Of a DNA stretch of 64,000 nt, positions 32,331 to 41,674 are shown in pieces (within the stretch, counting starts at the first letter, position 1; every line of letters begins with the position of its first letter). The notes beneath the pieces are model-generated. The model saw nothing but the letters and a program-made list of their open reading frames with translations. It was not told the origin of the DNA and did not search any database. The DNA is from CAILUG01 sp038125665 (lineage in GTDB: Bacteria; Pseudomonadota; Gammaproteobacteria; Pseudomonadales; Pseudohongiellaceae), in assembly GCA_038125665.1 (NCBI GenBank), contig JAYPEI010000005.1, forward strand, positions 1-64,000. Reading direction: 5' to 3'. Both the position numbers and the translations under genes were made by a program.

Positions 32331-35300
32331 ATGCCAGCACGTAAAGACATCGAAAGCATTCTTATAATAGGAGCAGGGCCTATTGTTATCGGCCAGGCTT
32401 GTGAATTCGACTACTCTGGAGCACAAGCCTGTCAGGCGCTGAGTGAAGAGGGTTATCGCATCATTCTTGTTAACTCTAACCCGGCGACCATCATGACAGA
32501 TCCTCATATGGCTGATGCTACTTATATTGAGCCAATTACTTGGCAAGTAGTAGAGAAAATTATTGAAAAAGAACGGCCCGATGCCATTTTGCCTACAATG
32601 GGTGGACAAACAGCACTTAACTGCGCTCTGGCACTAGATAAACATGGAGTACTAGAAAAATATAATGTAGAACTAATAGGCGCAAATCAAGAAGCTATTA
32701 GTAAAGCGGAGGATCGGATGCTGTTCGATCAGGCCATGGAGCGGATTGGCCTGGCTACGCCACAGCATCAGTTAGCTCATGACATGGATGAAGCTTATTC
32801 GGCTCTTGAGAATCTTGGGTTCCCGTGCATTATCCGCCCTTCCTTTACCATGGGAGGTAGCGGAGGTGGTATTGCTTACAACAAAGAAGAGTTTGAGGAT
32901 ATCTGTAGGCGTGGTTTGGATCTTTCGCCTACAAGAGAATTATTAATAGATAAATCTTTGATCGGTTGGAAAGAGTACGAGCTAGAAGTAGTTCGGGATA
33001 AGAATGATAATTGTATCATTGTTTGTTCTATCGAGAATTTCGACCCAATGGGGGTGCATACAGGCGACTCAATCACTGTTGCGCCAGCACAGACACTAAC
33101 GGACAAGGAATACCAGATTCTGCGGAATGCTGCGATCGCTGTTTTACGTGAGATTGGAGTTGAGACAGGTGGCTCAAATGTGCAGTTTGCAATTAATCCA
33201 GAAAATGGTGAATTAGTTGTTATAGAAATGAATCCCCGTGTTTCTCGCTCGTCTGCGCTAGCTTCTAAAGCAACAGGTTTTCCGATAGCAAGAGTTGCAG
33301 CCAAACTTGCTGTTGGGTTCACTTTAGATGAACTCCGTAATGAGATTACTGGAGGCATTACACCAGCTTCTTTTGAGCCTAGCATCGATTATGTGGTCAC
33401 CAAGATTCCACGTTTTACATTCGAGAAATTCCCTCAAGCCCCAGATCGACTAACAACACAAATGAAGTCGGTGGGAGAGGTAATGGCTATTGGTCGCAAC
33501 TTCCAAGAATCTTTGCAAAAAGCACTAAGAGGGCTAGAGATTGGTATATGTGGGTTTGATCCTATCTTGGATATTGACGCTAGTGATGCCGATGAAAAAC
33601 TGCAGTTCGAACTACGACAGCCTGGAGCTGACCGCATTCGCTATGTAGCAGATGCGTTTCGTCGGGGATTGAATGTTGGAGATGTTCAAAATTTGACTAA
33701 TATTGATCCTTGGTTCCTAGTACAGATCGCAGATATCATCGAAGATGAAAATGCGCTGCAAAATATGACCCTTAGTCAACTAGATAAAGCTGTGTTATTT
33801 AAATTAAAGCGTAAGGGTTTTTCAGATCAGCGTTTAGCGCAACTCTTACATGTGAGTGAGAAAGAGATTTTTCATCTGCGGGCTGCTCTCGGTGTGCATC
33901 CTGTATATAAACGAGTTGATACTTGTGCAGCAGAATTCCATTCTGACACAGCATATATGTATTCGTCTTATGATGAAGAGTGTGAAGCTAATGTCAGTAA
34001 TCGAGAAAAAATTATTGTGCTTGGCGGAGGCCCAAATCGTATTGGTCAAGGAATAGAATTCGATTATTGCTGCGTTCATGCCGCCTTGGCTGCACGTGAA
34101 CTAGGTTATGAAGCCATTATGGTTAATTGTAATCCTGAGACAGTGTCCACCGACTTTAATATATCAGACCGATTATATTTCGAACCTGTAACCTTAGAAG
34201 ATGTGATGGAAATTGTTCGCATCGAGAAGCCTAAGGGCGTTATTGTACAGTTCGGTGGACAAACTCCACTTAAACTCGTCACTGCTCTTGAAAAGCTAGG
34301 AGTGCCCATAATTGGTACCTCTCCAGATGCAATTGATCGAGCTGAAGATCGTGAACGCTTCCAGCATATGATTCAGAAATTAGGGCTAAGACAACCCCCT
34401 AACGCTACAGTGCGTAGTCTGGAGCAGGCACTAGTTGCTGCTAATAAAATCGGATACCCCTTGGTAGTTCGTCCTTCTTATGTGTTGGGCGGACGTGCTA
34501 TGGAAATCGTTTATAACGAAACTGAATTGCGTCGATATATTAATGATGCTGTGAAAGTATCGAATGAAAGTCCTGTATTGCTAGACTATTTCCTCAACAG
34601 TGCTATTGAAATTGACGTTGATGTTGTTAGTGATGGTAACCAAGTTGTAGTGGGTTCAATTATGCAGCATATCGAACAGGCGGGAGTTCACTCTGGTGAC
34701 TCCGCCTGTTCATTGCCACCTTATTCTTTGCCAACAGATGTCCAAGATGAAATACGTGCACATTGTGTCGCAATAGCCAAGGAATTAGGTGTTAACGGCC
34801 TTATGAATTCACAGCTTGCTTATCAAGATGGACTAATCTACATAATAGAAGTTAATCCAAGAGCCTCAAGGACGGTTCCTTTTGTTTCTAAATGTATCGG
34901 GACTTCTCTTGCTAAAGTGGCAGCCAAGTGCATGATGGGAGTCACTTTAGCAGAGCAAGGCTTTACGGATGAAATAATCCCGCCATTTTACTCTGTCAAA
35001 GAGGCAATTTTTCCCTTCAATAAATTCCCTGGTGTAGATCCAATTCTGGGCCCAGAAATGAAATCAACGGGTGAAGTTATGGGTAGTGGGGCTACTTTTG
35101 CTGAAGCTTATTACAAGTCACAAAATTTGGGTGAAAATAATATTAATCTGCAAGGTAATGTTTTCATATCTGTGCGTGATGCTGATAAAGGGGCATTACC
35201 TGAGCTCGCGCGTCGTTTTCGTGAGCTAGGCTTTAATCTTCTAGCGACTCGTGGAAGCGCTAAAGTGATTGCAGAAGCTGGCAGTCCGGTAGAAGCCATC

Positions 35301-35555
35301 AACAAAGTGATGGAGGGACGTCCGCATATTGTAGACATGTTGAAAAATGATGAAGTAGACCTTATTGTGAACACAACTGAGGGACGTCAAGCTATTGCAG
35401 ATTCGGCTACTATCCGAAGTACTGCTTTGCGCCATCAGGTGTATTGTACAACGACTATCGCGAGCGGATTTGCTGTATATGAAGCACTGAAGTTTGGCGG
35501 TGACATCACAGTTAATAGTTTGCAAGACCTACACAAAATACAGAAGATAAGTTAA
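32331..35555 (+). CDS. carB: Carbamoyl-phosphate synthase large subunit
   Basis: The 1074-residue synthase makes carbamoyl phosphate from bicarbonate, ammonia and two ATP. Two homologous halves are visible, each with an ATP-grasp domain: the first begins ILIIGAGPIVIGQACEFDYSG and the second IIVLGGGPNRIGQGIEFDY. The C-terminal allosteric domain (MGS-like) is complete. The stop overlaps the greA start (TAATG), so greA is translationally coupled. Confidence 0.98.
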   Translation: MPARKDIESILIIGAGPIVIGQACEFDYSGAQACQALSEEGYRIILVNSNPATIMTDPHMADATYIEPITWQVVEKIIEKERPDAILPTMGGQTALNCALALDKHGVLEKYNVELIGANQEAISKAEDRMLFDQAMERIGLATPQHQLAHDMDEAYSALENLGFPCIIRPSFTMGGSGGGIAYNKEEFEDICRRGLDLSPTRELLIDKSLIGWKEYELEVVRDKNDNCIIVCSIENFDPMGVHTGDSITVAPAQTLTDKEYQILRNAAIAVLREIGVETGGSNVQFAINPENGELVVIEMNPRVSRSSALASKATGFPIARVAAKLAVGFTLDELRNEITGGITPASFEPSIDYVVTKIPRFTFEKFPQAPDRLTTQMKSVGEVMAIGRNFQESLQKALRGLEIGICGFDPILDIDASDADEKLQFELRQPGADRIRYVADAFRRGLNVGDVQNLTNIDPWFLVQIADIIEDENALQNMTLSQLDKAVLFKLKRKGFSDQRLAQLLHVSEKEIFHLRAALGVHPVYKRVDTCAAEFHSDTAYMYSSYDEECEANVSNREKIIVLGGGPNRIGQGIEFDYCCVHAALAARELGYEAIMVNCNPETVSTDFNISDRLYFEPVTLEDVMEIVRIEKPKGVIVQFGGQTPLKLVTALEKLGVPIIGTSPDAIDRAEDRERFQHMIQKLGLRQPPNATVRSLEQALVAANKIGYPLVVRPSYVLGGRAMEIVYNETELRRYINDAVKVSNESPVLLDYFLNSAIEIDVDVVSDGNQVVVGSIMQHIEQAGVHSGDSACSLPPYSLPTDVQDEIRAHCVAIAKELGVNGLMNSQLAYQDGLIYIIEVNPRASRTVPFVSKCIGTSLAKVAAKCMMGVTLAEQGFTDEIIPPFYSVKEAIFPFNKFPGVDPILGPEMKSTGEVMGSGATFAEAYYKSQNLGENNINLQGNVFISVRDADKGALPELARRFRELGFNLLATRGSAKVIAEAGSPVEAINKVMEGRPHIVDMLKNDEVDLIVNTTEGRQAIADSATIRSTALRHQVYCTTTIASGFAVYEALKFGGDITVNSLQDLHKIQKIS

Positions 35556-36031
35556 TGCGAAAAGTTCCTATGACAATTGGTGGTGCCGAGAGTTTACGTG
35601 CTGAATTGAGTGAGTTAAAAACAGTTCACCGTCCAAGAATAGTTCAGGCGATTGCCGAGGCCAGAGAACATGGAGATCTCAAAGAAAATGCTGAATATCA
35701 TGCTGCGCGTGAACAGCAAAGTTTCTGTGAGGGTAGAATTAAAGAGATCGAAGGCAAGCTGGCCGATGCTGAAATCATCGATGTCACTAAAATTGTCCAT
35801 AATGGTAAGGTTATTTTCGGCACTACTGTTACTTTGTATAACGTGTATGAAGATAAGTGTGTTACCTATCAGATTGTTGGGGATGATGAAGCAGATGTGA
35901 AAAAAGGAAAAATTTCAGTTAGCTCTCCTATCTCGCGAGCCATGATGGGTAAACTAGAAGGTGATGAAGTAGTTGTTAAAGCACCTAGTGGAGAGATCCT
36001 CTACGAAATAGAGAAGGTTGAACACCTGTAG
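35555..36031 (+). CDS. greA: Transcription elongation factor GreA
   Basis: The 158-residue factor rescues backtracked RNA polymerase by stimulating transcript cleavage. The N-terminal coiled coil has the acidic tip (EAREHGDLKENAEYHAAREQ), and the C-terminal FKBP-like domain ends VVKAPSGEILYEIEKVEHL. The start ATG 35555 overlaps the carB stop and matches the usual N-terminus (xxxPMTIGGAE). The carAB-greA order is conserved in this class. Confidence 0.97.
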   Translation: MRKVPMTIGGAESLRAELSELKTVHRPRIVQAIAEAREHGDLKENAEYHAAREQQSFCEGRIKEIEGKLADAEIIDVTKIVHNGKVIFGTTVTLYNVYEDKCVTYQIVGDDEADVKKGKISVSSPISRAMMGKLEGDEVVVKAPSGEILYEIEKVEHL

Positions 36032-36203
36032 ATAATTTGAACATTTGTATAAAATAAACTTCTGTTAGTCCTTACAGCTTCTTAATGAGCCTTATGTCAA
36101 GGGCAGTTTAAAAACTCAGGGTCGATTTCTAGTCATCAGCTCTGAAGCGCACAGAGTGAGTCCACGCCTCCATATATAAATTAGTGTAGTGACACAGTTT
36201 ATT

Positions 36204-36533
36204 TTACTGGAGAAAGAACTTGAACCTTTCAAGATTTGACAATTTTGGTTTAACTTTAGTGGCTGGGCGCAATACTAATACAATATGTCCTGTTTGCTGT
36301 ACTAGTTGGCAATTGAGTTCAATACACAGGGTTTCGACAAGTTTTTGTTTGGATAGCCTATCTCCTACAATTAATCTGACTTTGATAAGTTCATGATCAC
36401 TCAACGCCCTGTTAAGCTCCTTGACCACAGAAATAGAGAGTTCTTTCACCGTCACAACAGGCTCTAGTTTGTGACCGATTCCGCGCAATTTGCGTTTGTA
36501 ATCATTGGTTAGGGACAGTGAGTTATTAGGCAT
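36204..36533 (-). CDS. yhbY: YhbY/CRS1-type RNA-binding protein
   Basis: The 109-residue protein has one CRM (CRS1-YhbY) domain that binds pre-50S ribosomal RNA. The signature region KRKLRGIGHKLEPVVTV is followed by ELNRALSDHELIKVRL and a final beta strand. The C-terminal tail is basic. It is divergent from rlmE, an rRNA methyltransferase, as in E. coli. Confidence 0.93.
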   Translation of the reverse strand: MPNNSLSLTNDYKRKLRGIGHKLEPVVTVKELSISVVKELNRALSDHELIKVRLIVGDRLSKQKLVETLCIELNCQLVQQTGHIVLVLRPATKVKPKLSNLERFKFFLQ

Positions 36534-36614
36534 AGTTTTTCCGCAGGTTTGTTCAGCGTAAAATTTGTCAAGGATTGTTATTCTACACCAAGAAACCCGT
36601 AGCAGGAGAGACTA

Positions 36615-37235
36615 ATGGCCAGATCAAATAGCAGTAATAAATGGCTACAGGAGCATGAAGCAGATAAATGGGTCAAAATGGCCCGTGAAGCTGGTTACCG
36701 TTCTCGTGCAACTTTCAAGCTAATGGAAATTCAGGAAAAAGACCGCCTTTTCCGACCAGGGCAAGTGGTGGTGGATTTGGGGGCGGCACCAGGAGGATGG
36801 TCGCAGCTTGTGGCACCGCTTGTGGGGCCTAATGGATTAGTTGTAGCTTCCGACATAATAGATATGGAACCTCTACATCAAGTTCAATTCCTGCAAGGAG
36901 ATTTCACGGAAGAGGCCTGTTTTGAGGAATTGCTACGTATTCTACATGGGCGTGAGGTAGACATTGTAATTTCTGATATGGCCCCCAATATATCTGGTAT
37001 GACAGACATTGATCAGCCTAGAGCTATGTATCTAATTGAGCTGGCAGTAGAATTTGGACGTAAAACCCTTAGGAAAGATGGAAAATTGCTAATGAAAGTC
37101 TTCCAAGGCGAGGGGTACCAGGAGTTACTAAAAAACTTACGTCGTGACTTCACACAAGTGGTTGTGCGTAAACCTCAAGCATCGCGGGCAAGATCCAGAG
37201 AAGTTTATGTGCTGGCGAAAGGTTTCAAAAATTAA
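36615..37235 (+). CDS. rlmE: 23S rRNA (uridine-2552 2'-O) methyltransferase RlmE/FtsJ
   Basis: The 206-residue enzyme methylates the 2'-O of U2552 in the A loop of 23S rRNA using SAM. The SAM-binding motif is VVDLGAAPGGWSQ, and the catalytic Lys-Asp-Lys-Glu set is placed as in FtsJ (Lys in YRSRATFKL, Asp in VISDMAPN, Lys in LLMKVFQGEG, Glu in SREVYV). AGGAG lies upstream. It is followed by ftsH after 166 bp, the classical pair. Confidence 0.97.
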   Translation: MARSNSSNKWLQEHEADKWVKMAREAGYRSRATFKLMEIQEKDRLFRPGQVVVDLGAAPGGWSQLVAPLVGPNGLVVASDIIDMEPLHQVQFLQGDFTEEACFEELLRILHGREVDIVISDMAPNISGMTDIDQPRAMYLIELAVEFGRKTLRKDGKLLMKVFQGEGYQELLKNLRRDFTQVVVRKPQASRARSREVYVLAKGFKN

Positions 37236-37401
37236 TAAGTAAGCTAGAGTTGAGTTAGTAAAGCATTACGGATCGTGCCACAATGTTGGTTGAGAAGAAA
37301 TTTAAGGTTAAGCCCAGAACACGGCGTTTATTAAGTCTCTTCCGAGAGTGACACTAAAATAAGTAATTCACTGAGGTAATTTTAAACATAGAGGTAAAAA
37401 G

Positions 37402-39330
37402 TTGAACGATATGGTTAAGAATCTTCTTCTTTGGCTGATCATTGCTGGTGTAATGCTGATGATCTTTCAGAACTTTAATGATCGTCCAAGCTCTGATCAG
37501 GTAGATTACTCAGACTTCATTAGTGAAGTGCAAAGTGGTCGTGTGACAGAAGTTACAGTCAGTGGGCTCAATATCAGGGGGCGTCGCAGTAATGGACAGC
37601 TATTCACTACTATCCGTCCTTATATCGAAGACAACAAATTGATGGATGAATTACTCGCCAATAATGTCAGGGTAAAAGGGGTAGAGCCTGAACAGGAGAG
37701 TCTTTTGACGCAACTGCTAGTTGCGACATTCCCCATCATTCTGATTGTTGCTCTTTTTATGTTCTTCATGCGACAGATGCAGGGTGGCGTAGGTGGCAAA
37801 GGTGGACCTATGTCTTTTGGTAAAAGTAAAGCCAGAATGCTGAGCGAAGATCAAGTTAAAGTAACCTTTGCGGATGTGGCTGGTGTTGATGAAGCTAAGG
37901 AAGACGTTAAAGAACTTGTTGATTTCTTGAGAGAGCCCGAAAAATTCCAAAAGCTGGGTGGCAGAATCCCACGTGGAGTTTTGATGGTAGGTCAACCTGG
38001 TACGGGTAAAACCTTACTTGCTAAAGCAATTGCTGGTGAAGCCAAAGTTCCCTTCTTCTCTATCTCGGGATCGGATTTCGTAGAAATGTTTGTCGGTGTT
38101 GGTGCATCTCGTGTGCGTGATATGTTCGATACTGCGAAGAAACAAAGTCCATGTATTATATTTATAGATGAGATTGATGCAGTGGGCCGTCACCGTGGAG
38201 CAGGAGTCGGTGGTGGGCACGATGAGCGTGAGCAGACGCTCAACCAACTGCTTGTTGAAATGGATGGTTTTGAAGGTAATGATGGTGTTATTGTCATTGC
38301 TGCCACTAACCGTCCTGATGTGTTGGATCCTGCTTTATTACGCCCTGGACGTTTTGATCGTCAGGTTGTGGTGGGACTACCTGATATACGTGGACGTGAG
38401 CAAATTCTTAAAGTGCATATGCGCAAAGTCCCCATCTCTGAGGGTGTTAAAGAGTCTGTACTGGCAAGAGCCACCCCAGGTTTTTCTGGTGCAGATTTGG
38501 CTAATTTAGTTAACGAAGCCTCCTTGTTCGCTGCTCGTTCAGGTAAAACACGAGTGACAATGGAAGAGTTTGAGAAAGCCAAAGATAAAATTATGATGGG
38601 CGCTGAACGTAAATCAATGGTCATGTCAGTCAAGGAAAAAATGAACACGGCTTATCACGAAGCAGGTCATGCAATAGTGGGAAGGTTGGTACCTGAGCAT
38701 GATCCAGTCTATAAAGTGAGTATCATCCCTCGGGGTCGTGCTTTGGGCGTTACGATGTTTCTTCCTGAGGAGGATAGATATAGTCATAGCAAACAGAGCA
38801 TTTTATCACAGATATGCTCCCTTTATGGCGGGCGTATCGCTGAAGAAATGACGCTTGGCAAAGAAGGTGTAACTACCGGGGCATCTAATGACATCCAGCG
38901 TGCCACAAAAATGGCACAGAATATGGTGAAGAGGTGGGGGTTATCTGAAAGATTAGGGCCGCTCCAGTATGATGAGGAGCAGGAAGAGGTATTCCTTGGA
39001 CGAAGTGGTATGGGGGGAAGTGGTAAGGTTTTATCTGCAGAAACCCAACAGGCAATAGACGAGGAAGTGCGCACGATTATTGATTCTTGTTATGATCGCG
39101 CTACGCAGATATTACAAGAAAACCGCGAAAAATTGGAAATCATGAAAGATGCATTGATGGAATATGAGACTATTGATGCCGGTCAAATAGACGATATTAT
39201 GGCAGGGCGTCCAGTGCGTGAACCATCGGATTGGAATGATGATGAGTTTCGTCCGGGACCATCTGCTTCGGTTAAAGATATGCCATCAGATGGTGCTTCT
39301 TCTATTGGTGGGCCTGCCCGCGAAGTGTAA
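37402..39330 (+). CDS. ftsH: ATP-dependent zinc metalloprotease FtsH
   Basis: The 642-residue membrane-anchored AAA protease degrades misassembled membrane proteins and short-lived regulators. Two N-terminal transmembrane helices (residues 6-22 and about 108-124) flank a periplasmic part. Walker A is GQPGTGKT and Walker B IIFIDEID; the zinc site HEAGH is at about residue 419. TTG 37402 with GAGG 7 nt upstream is preferred; ATG 37411 is the alternative. folP follows after 15 bp. Confidence 0.98.
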   Translation: MNDMVKNLLLWLIIAGVMLMIFQNFNDRPSSDQVDYSDFISEVQSGRVTEVTVSGLNIRGRRSNGQLFTTIRPYIEDNKLMDELLANNVRVKGVEPEQESLLTQLLVATFPIILIVALFMFFMRQMQGGVGGKGGPMSFGKSKARMLSEDQVKVTFADVAGVDEAKEDVKELVDFLREPEKFQKLGGRIPRGVLMVGQPGTGKTLLAKAIAGEAKVPFFSISGSDFVEMFVGVGASRVRDMFDTAKKQSPCIIFIDEIDAVGRHRGAGVGGGHDEREQTLNQLLVEMDGFEGNDGVIVIAATNRPDVLDPALLRPGRFDRQVVVGLPDIRGREQILKVHMRKVPISEGVKESVLARATPGFSGADLANLVNEASLFAARSGKTRVTMEEFEKAKDKIMMGAERKSMVMSVKEKMNTAYHEAGHAIVGRLVPEHDPVYKVSIIPRGRALGVTMFLPEEDRYSHSKQSILSQICSLYGGRIAEEMTLGKEGVTTGASNDIQRATKMAQNMVKRWGLSERLGPLQYDEEQEEVFLGRSGMGGSGKVLSAETQQAIDEEVRTIIDSCYDRATQILQENREKLEIMKDALMEYETIDAGQIDDIMAGRPVREPSDWNDDEFRPGPSASVKDMPSDGASSIGGPAREV

Positions 39331-39345
39331 CGGCGAAGCTGATAA

Positions 39346-40188
39346 ATGCAGTTTGGTAAATATATCCTAGATCTGTCAGAACCGCAGGTTATGGGAATCT
39401 TAAATGTTACACCGGATTCTTTTTCTGATGGCGGGGAGCTGCTGACATCTCAAGGTCTGCAGCTTGATGTTATCCGATCCCGAGCAGAGGCAATGGTGAC
39501 TGCTGGTGCCAGCATACTAGATATCGGTGGCGAATCTACTCGACCGGGCGCGACATTGGTGTCGGCGCAAGAAGAGCTAGATCGTGTATTACCTGTGTTG
39601 GAAATGTTACAAGACCTTCCAGTAATCCTTTCTCTAGATACTTCGAACCCCGACTTGATTACTGCTGGAGCAAAATTTGGAGCTGGGCTTATTAATGATG
39701 TCCGTGCACTGCGGCGCCCAGGTGCACTTGAAGCTGCAGCAGCTACAGGTCTACCGGTTTGCCTTATGCACATGCAGGGGCAGCCCTCGACGATGCAAGA
39801 AGCTCCCACTTATGAGGCATTGATAGCTCAGATTGCCGATTTTTTACAAGAGCGTGTTGCTGCCTGCCTAGAGGCCGGAATTTCAAACACTCAAATTCTT
39901 CTTGATCCGGGTTTTGGTTTTGGTAAGACCCTAGCGCATAATGTAGAGTTGCTCGCTGGGCTTGATAAATTACATGAGTCTCTTGGAAAACCTTTATTGA
40001 TAGGTGTTTCACGCAAAAGAATGTTAGGTTTCCTCACTGGGGGTAAGGTTGAAAAAGAGCGAGTTGATGCTGGTTTAGCCGCAGCAGTAGTGGCAGTAAT
40101 GAAAGGTGCCTGCATAGTACGTACTCACGATGTAGCCCCGACTGTGGATGCCATGAAGATATGTAAAGCAGTGTTGGCTGTAAACTAA
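39346..40188 (+). CDS. folP: Dihydropteroate synthase FolP
   Basis: The 280-residue TIM-barrel enzyme joins p-aminobenzoate to the pterin in folate synthesis and is the target of sulfonamides. Typical motifs are MGILNVTPDSFSDGG, DIGGESTRPGA, INDVRALRRPGA and DPGFGFGKT. It lies between ftsH and glmM, the common gammaproteobacterial order, and is probably in their operon. Confidence 0.97.
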   Translation: MQFGKYILDLSEPQVMGILNVTPDSFSDGGELLTSQGLQLDVIRSRAEAMVTAGASILDIGGESTRPGATLVSAQEELDRVLPVLEMLQDLPVILSLDTSNPDLITAGAKFGAGLINDVRALRRPGALEAAAATGLPVCLMHMQGQPSTMQEAPTYEALIAQIADFLQERVAACLEAGISNTQILLDPGFGFGKTLAHNVELLAGLDKLHESLGKPLLIGVSRKRMLGFLTGGKVEKERVDAGLAAAVVAVMKGACIVRTHDVAPTVDAMKICKAVLAVN

Positions 40189-40212
40189 GGTATGGCCTCA
40201 CTAGAGGTAATA

Positions 40213-41553
40213 ATGAAAAAGTATTTTGGAACAGACGGTATTCGTGGTCGTGTTGGGGAGCACCCTATTAGTGCAGAATTCATGCTCAAACTTGGCTGGG
40301 CTACTGGAAAAGTATTTTCCCGTTATGACACAGCCAGCATTTTAATAGGGAAAGATACTCGTATTTCTGGTTACATGTTTGAAACTGCTCTTGAAGCTGG
40401 ACTGACTGCTGCCGGAGTACACACTAAAATGTTGGGCCCTATGCCCACACCTGCTGTTGCTTATTTAACTCGTACATTTGGCGCATCAGCGGGAATAGTG
40501 ATCAGTGCCTCGCACAACTCTCACGAGGATAATGGTATCAAGTTTTTTTCCTCGCAAGGGACTAAGCTAGATGACCGTTTAGAGTTAGAAATAGAAGCTG
40601 CATTAGAAGAGCCTTTCACGACAGTAGCTTCTCGGTATATTGGAAAAGTTATCCGTATCAATGATGCTTCAGGTCGTTACATTGAGTTTTGTAAAAGCAC
40701 CTATCGTGCCAAAGAAAAACTTCATGGATTGAAAATTGTTTTAGATTGCGCCAATGGGGCGACTTATCATATCGCTCCCAGTGTATTCACCGAATTAGGT
40801 GCCAATGTGACAGTTATTGGCAATAAGCCTGATGGGCTCAACATCAATGATAACTGCGGTTCAACACATCCAACTCGTCTCATCCAGGAGGTGCAATTGA
40901 GCAATGCTGATCTTGGTATCGCCTTCGATGGAGATGGAGACCGCGTTCTTTTTGTAGATTCCAAGGGAAATCTTATAGATGGTGATGAGTTACTTTACAT
41001 CATTGCTATGGATCGAGCTCAAAAGCAAAAAGTGCCAGGAATCGTTGGTACACAGATGAGTAATCTCGGGCTAGAGTTAGCTTTGAAAGAGAAAGAAATG
41101 GAATTCGTTCGCGCCAAGGTAGGCGACCGTTTTGTCATGACGGAGCTGATATCTCGGCAGTGGCTTTACGGTGGTGAAGGCTCAGGGCATATCGTCTGTT
41201 TAGATATGACCACTACTGGTGATGGGATAATTTCAGCACTTCAAGTCTTAGGCGCTTTGCGTAATGCAGATAAAACCATAGAACAGCTTTGTGCTGGCAT
41301 GAAAAAATTCCCTCAAGTCCTACAGAATGTGAAATTACCGCTGGATAAACGCTGGGATGTAAATAGTAAGATTATGCAACAAGCGATAAAAGATGTTGAA
41401 GTGGTACTGGGCAAGCGAGGTAGAATTCTACTACGTTCTTCAGGAACTGAGCCTTTGGTGCGAGTAATGGTTGAAGGTGAAGATGCGGTCATGATACACA
41501 AATTAGCCCGGCAACTAACAGAAGCAGTAACTCATTCTTTTGTGAACATTTGA
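40213..41553 (+). CDS. glmM: Phosphoglucosamine mutase GlmM
   Basis: The 446-residue enzyme converts glucosamine-6-phosphate to glucosamine-1-phosphate for peptidoglycan and lipopolysaccharide. The N-terminus KKYFGTDGIRGRVG and the phosphoserine loop VISASHNSHEDNGIKFF are diagnostic. The metal loop is AFDGDGDRVLF, and the C-terminal sugar-phosphate loop is LRSSGTEPLVRVM. ATG 40213 has GAGG at good spacing; an in-frame ATG at 40192 adds seven unlikely residues. Confidence 0.98.
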   Translation: MKKYFGTDGIRGRVGEHPISAEFMLKLGWATGKVFSRYDTASILIGKDTRISGYMFETALEAGLTAAGVHTKMLGPMPTPAVAYLTRTFGASAGIVISASHNSHEDNGIKFFSSQGTKLDDRLELEIEAALEEPFTTVASRYIGKVIRINDASGRYIEFCKSTYRAKEKLHGLKIVLDCANGATYHIAPSVFTELGANVTVIGNKPDGLNINDNCGSTHPTRLIQEVQLSNADLGIAFDGDGDRVLFVDSKGNLIDGDELLYIIAMDRAQKQKVPGIVGTQMSNLGLELALKEKEMEFVRAKVGDRFVMTELISRQWLYGGEGSGHIVCLDMTTTGDGIISALQVLGALRNADKTIEQLCAGMKKFPQVLQNVKLPLDKRWDVNSKIMQQAIKDVEVVLGKRGRILLRSSGTEPLVRVMVEGEDAVMIHKLARQLTEAVTHSFVNI

Positions 41554-41674
41554 TTCCGTTGTAGGCTATAACTTTATTTGTGACTCATCATTGGAAGAAT
41601 TTTCAGAAACCTCCTCGATTGATGAAAAGCATATATCATTGTATTTATCCAAAGAAAAACTTACAGGAACTAAA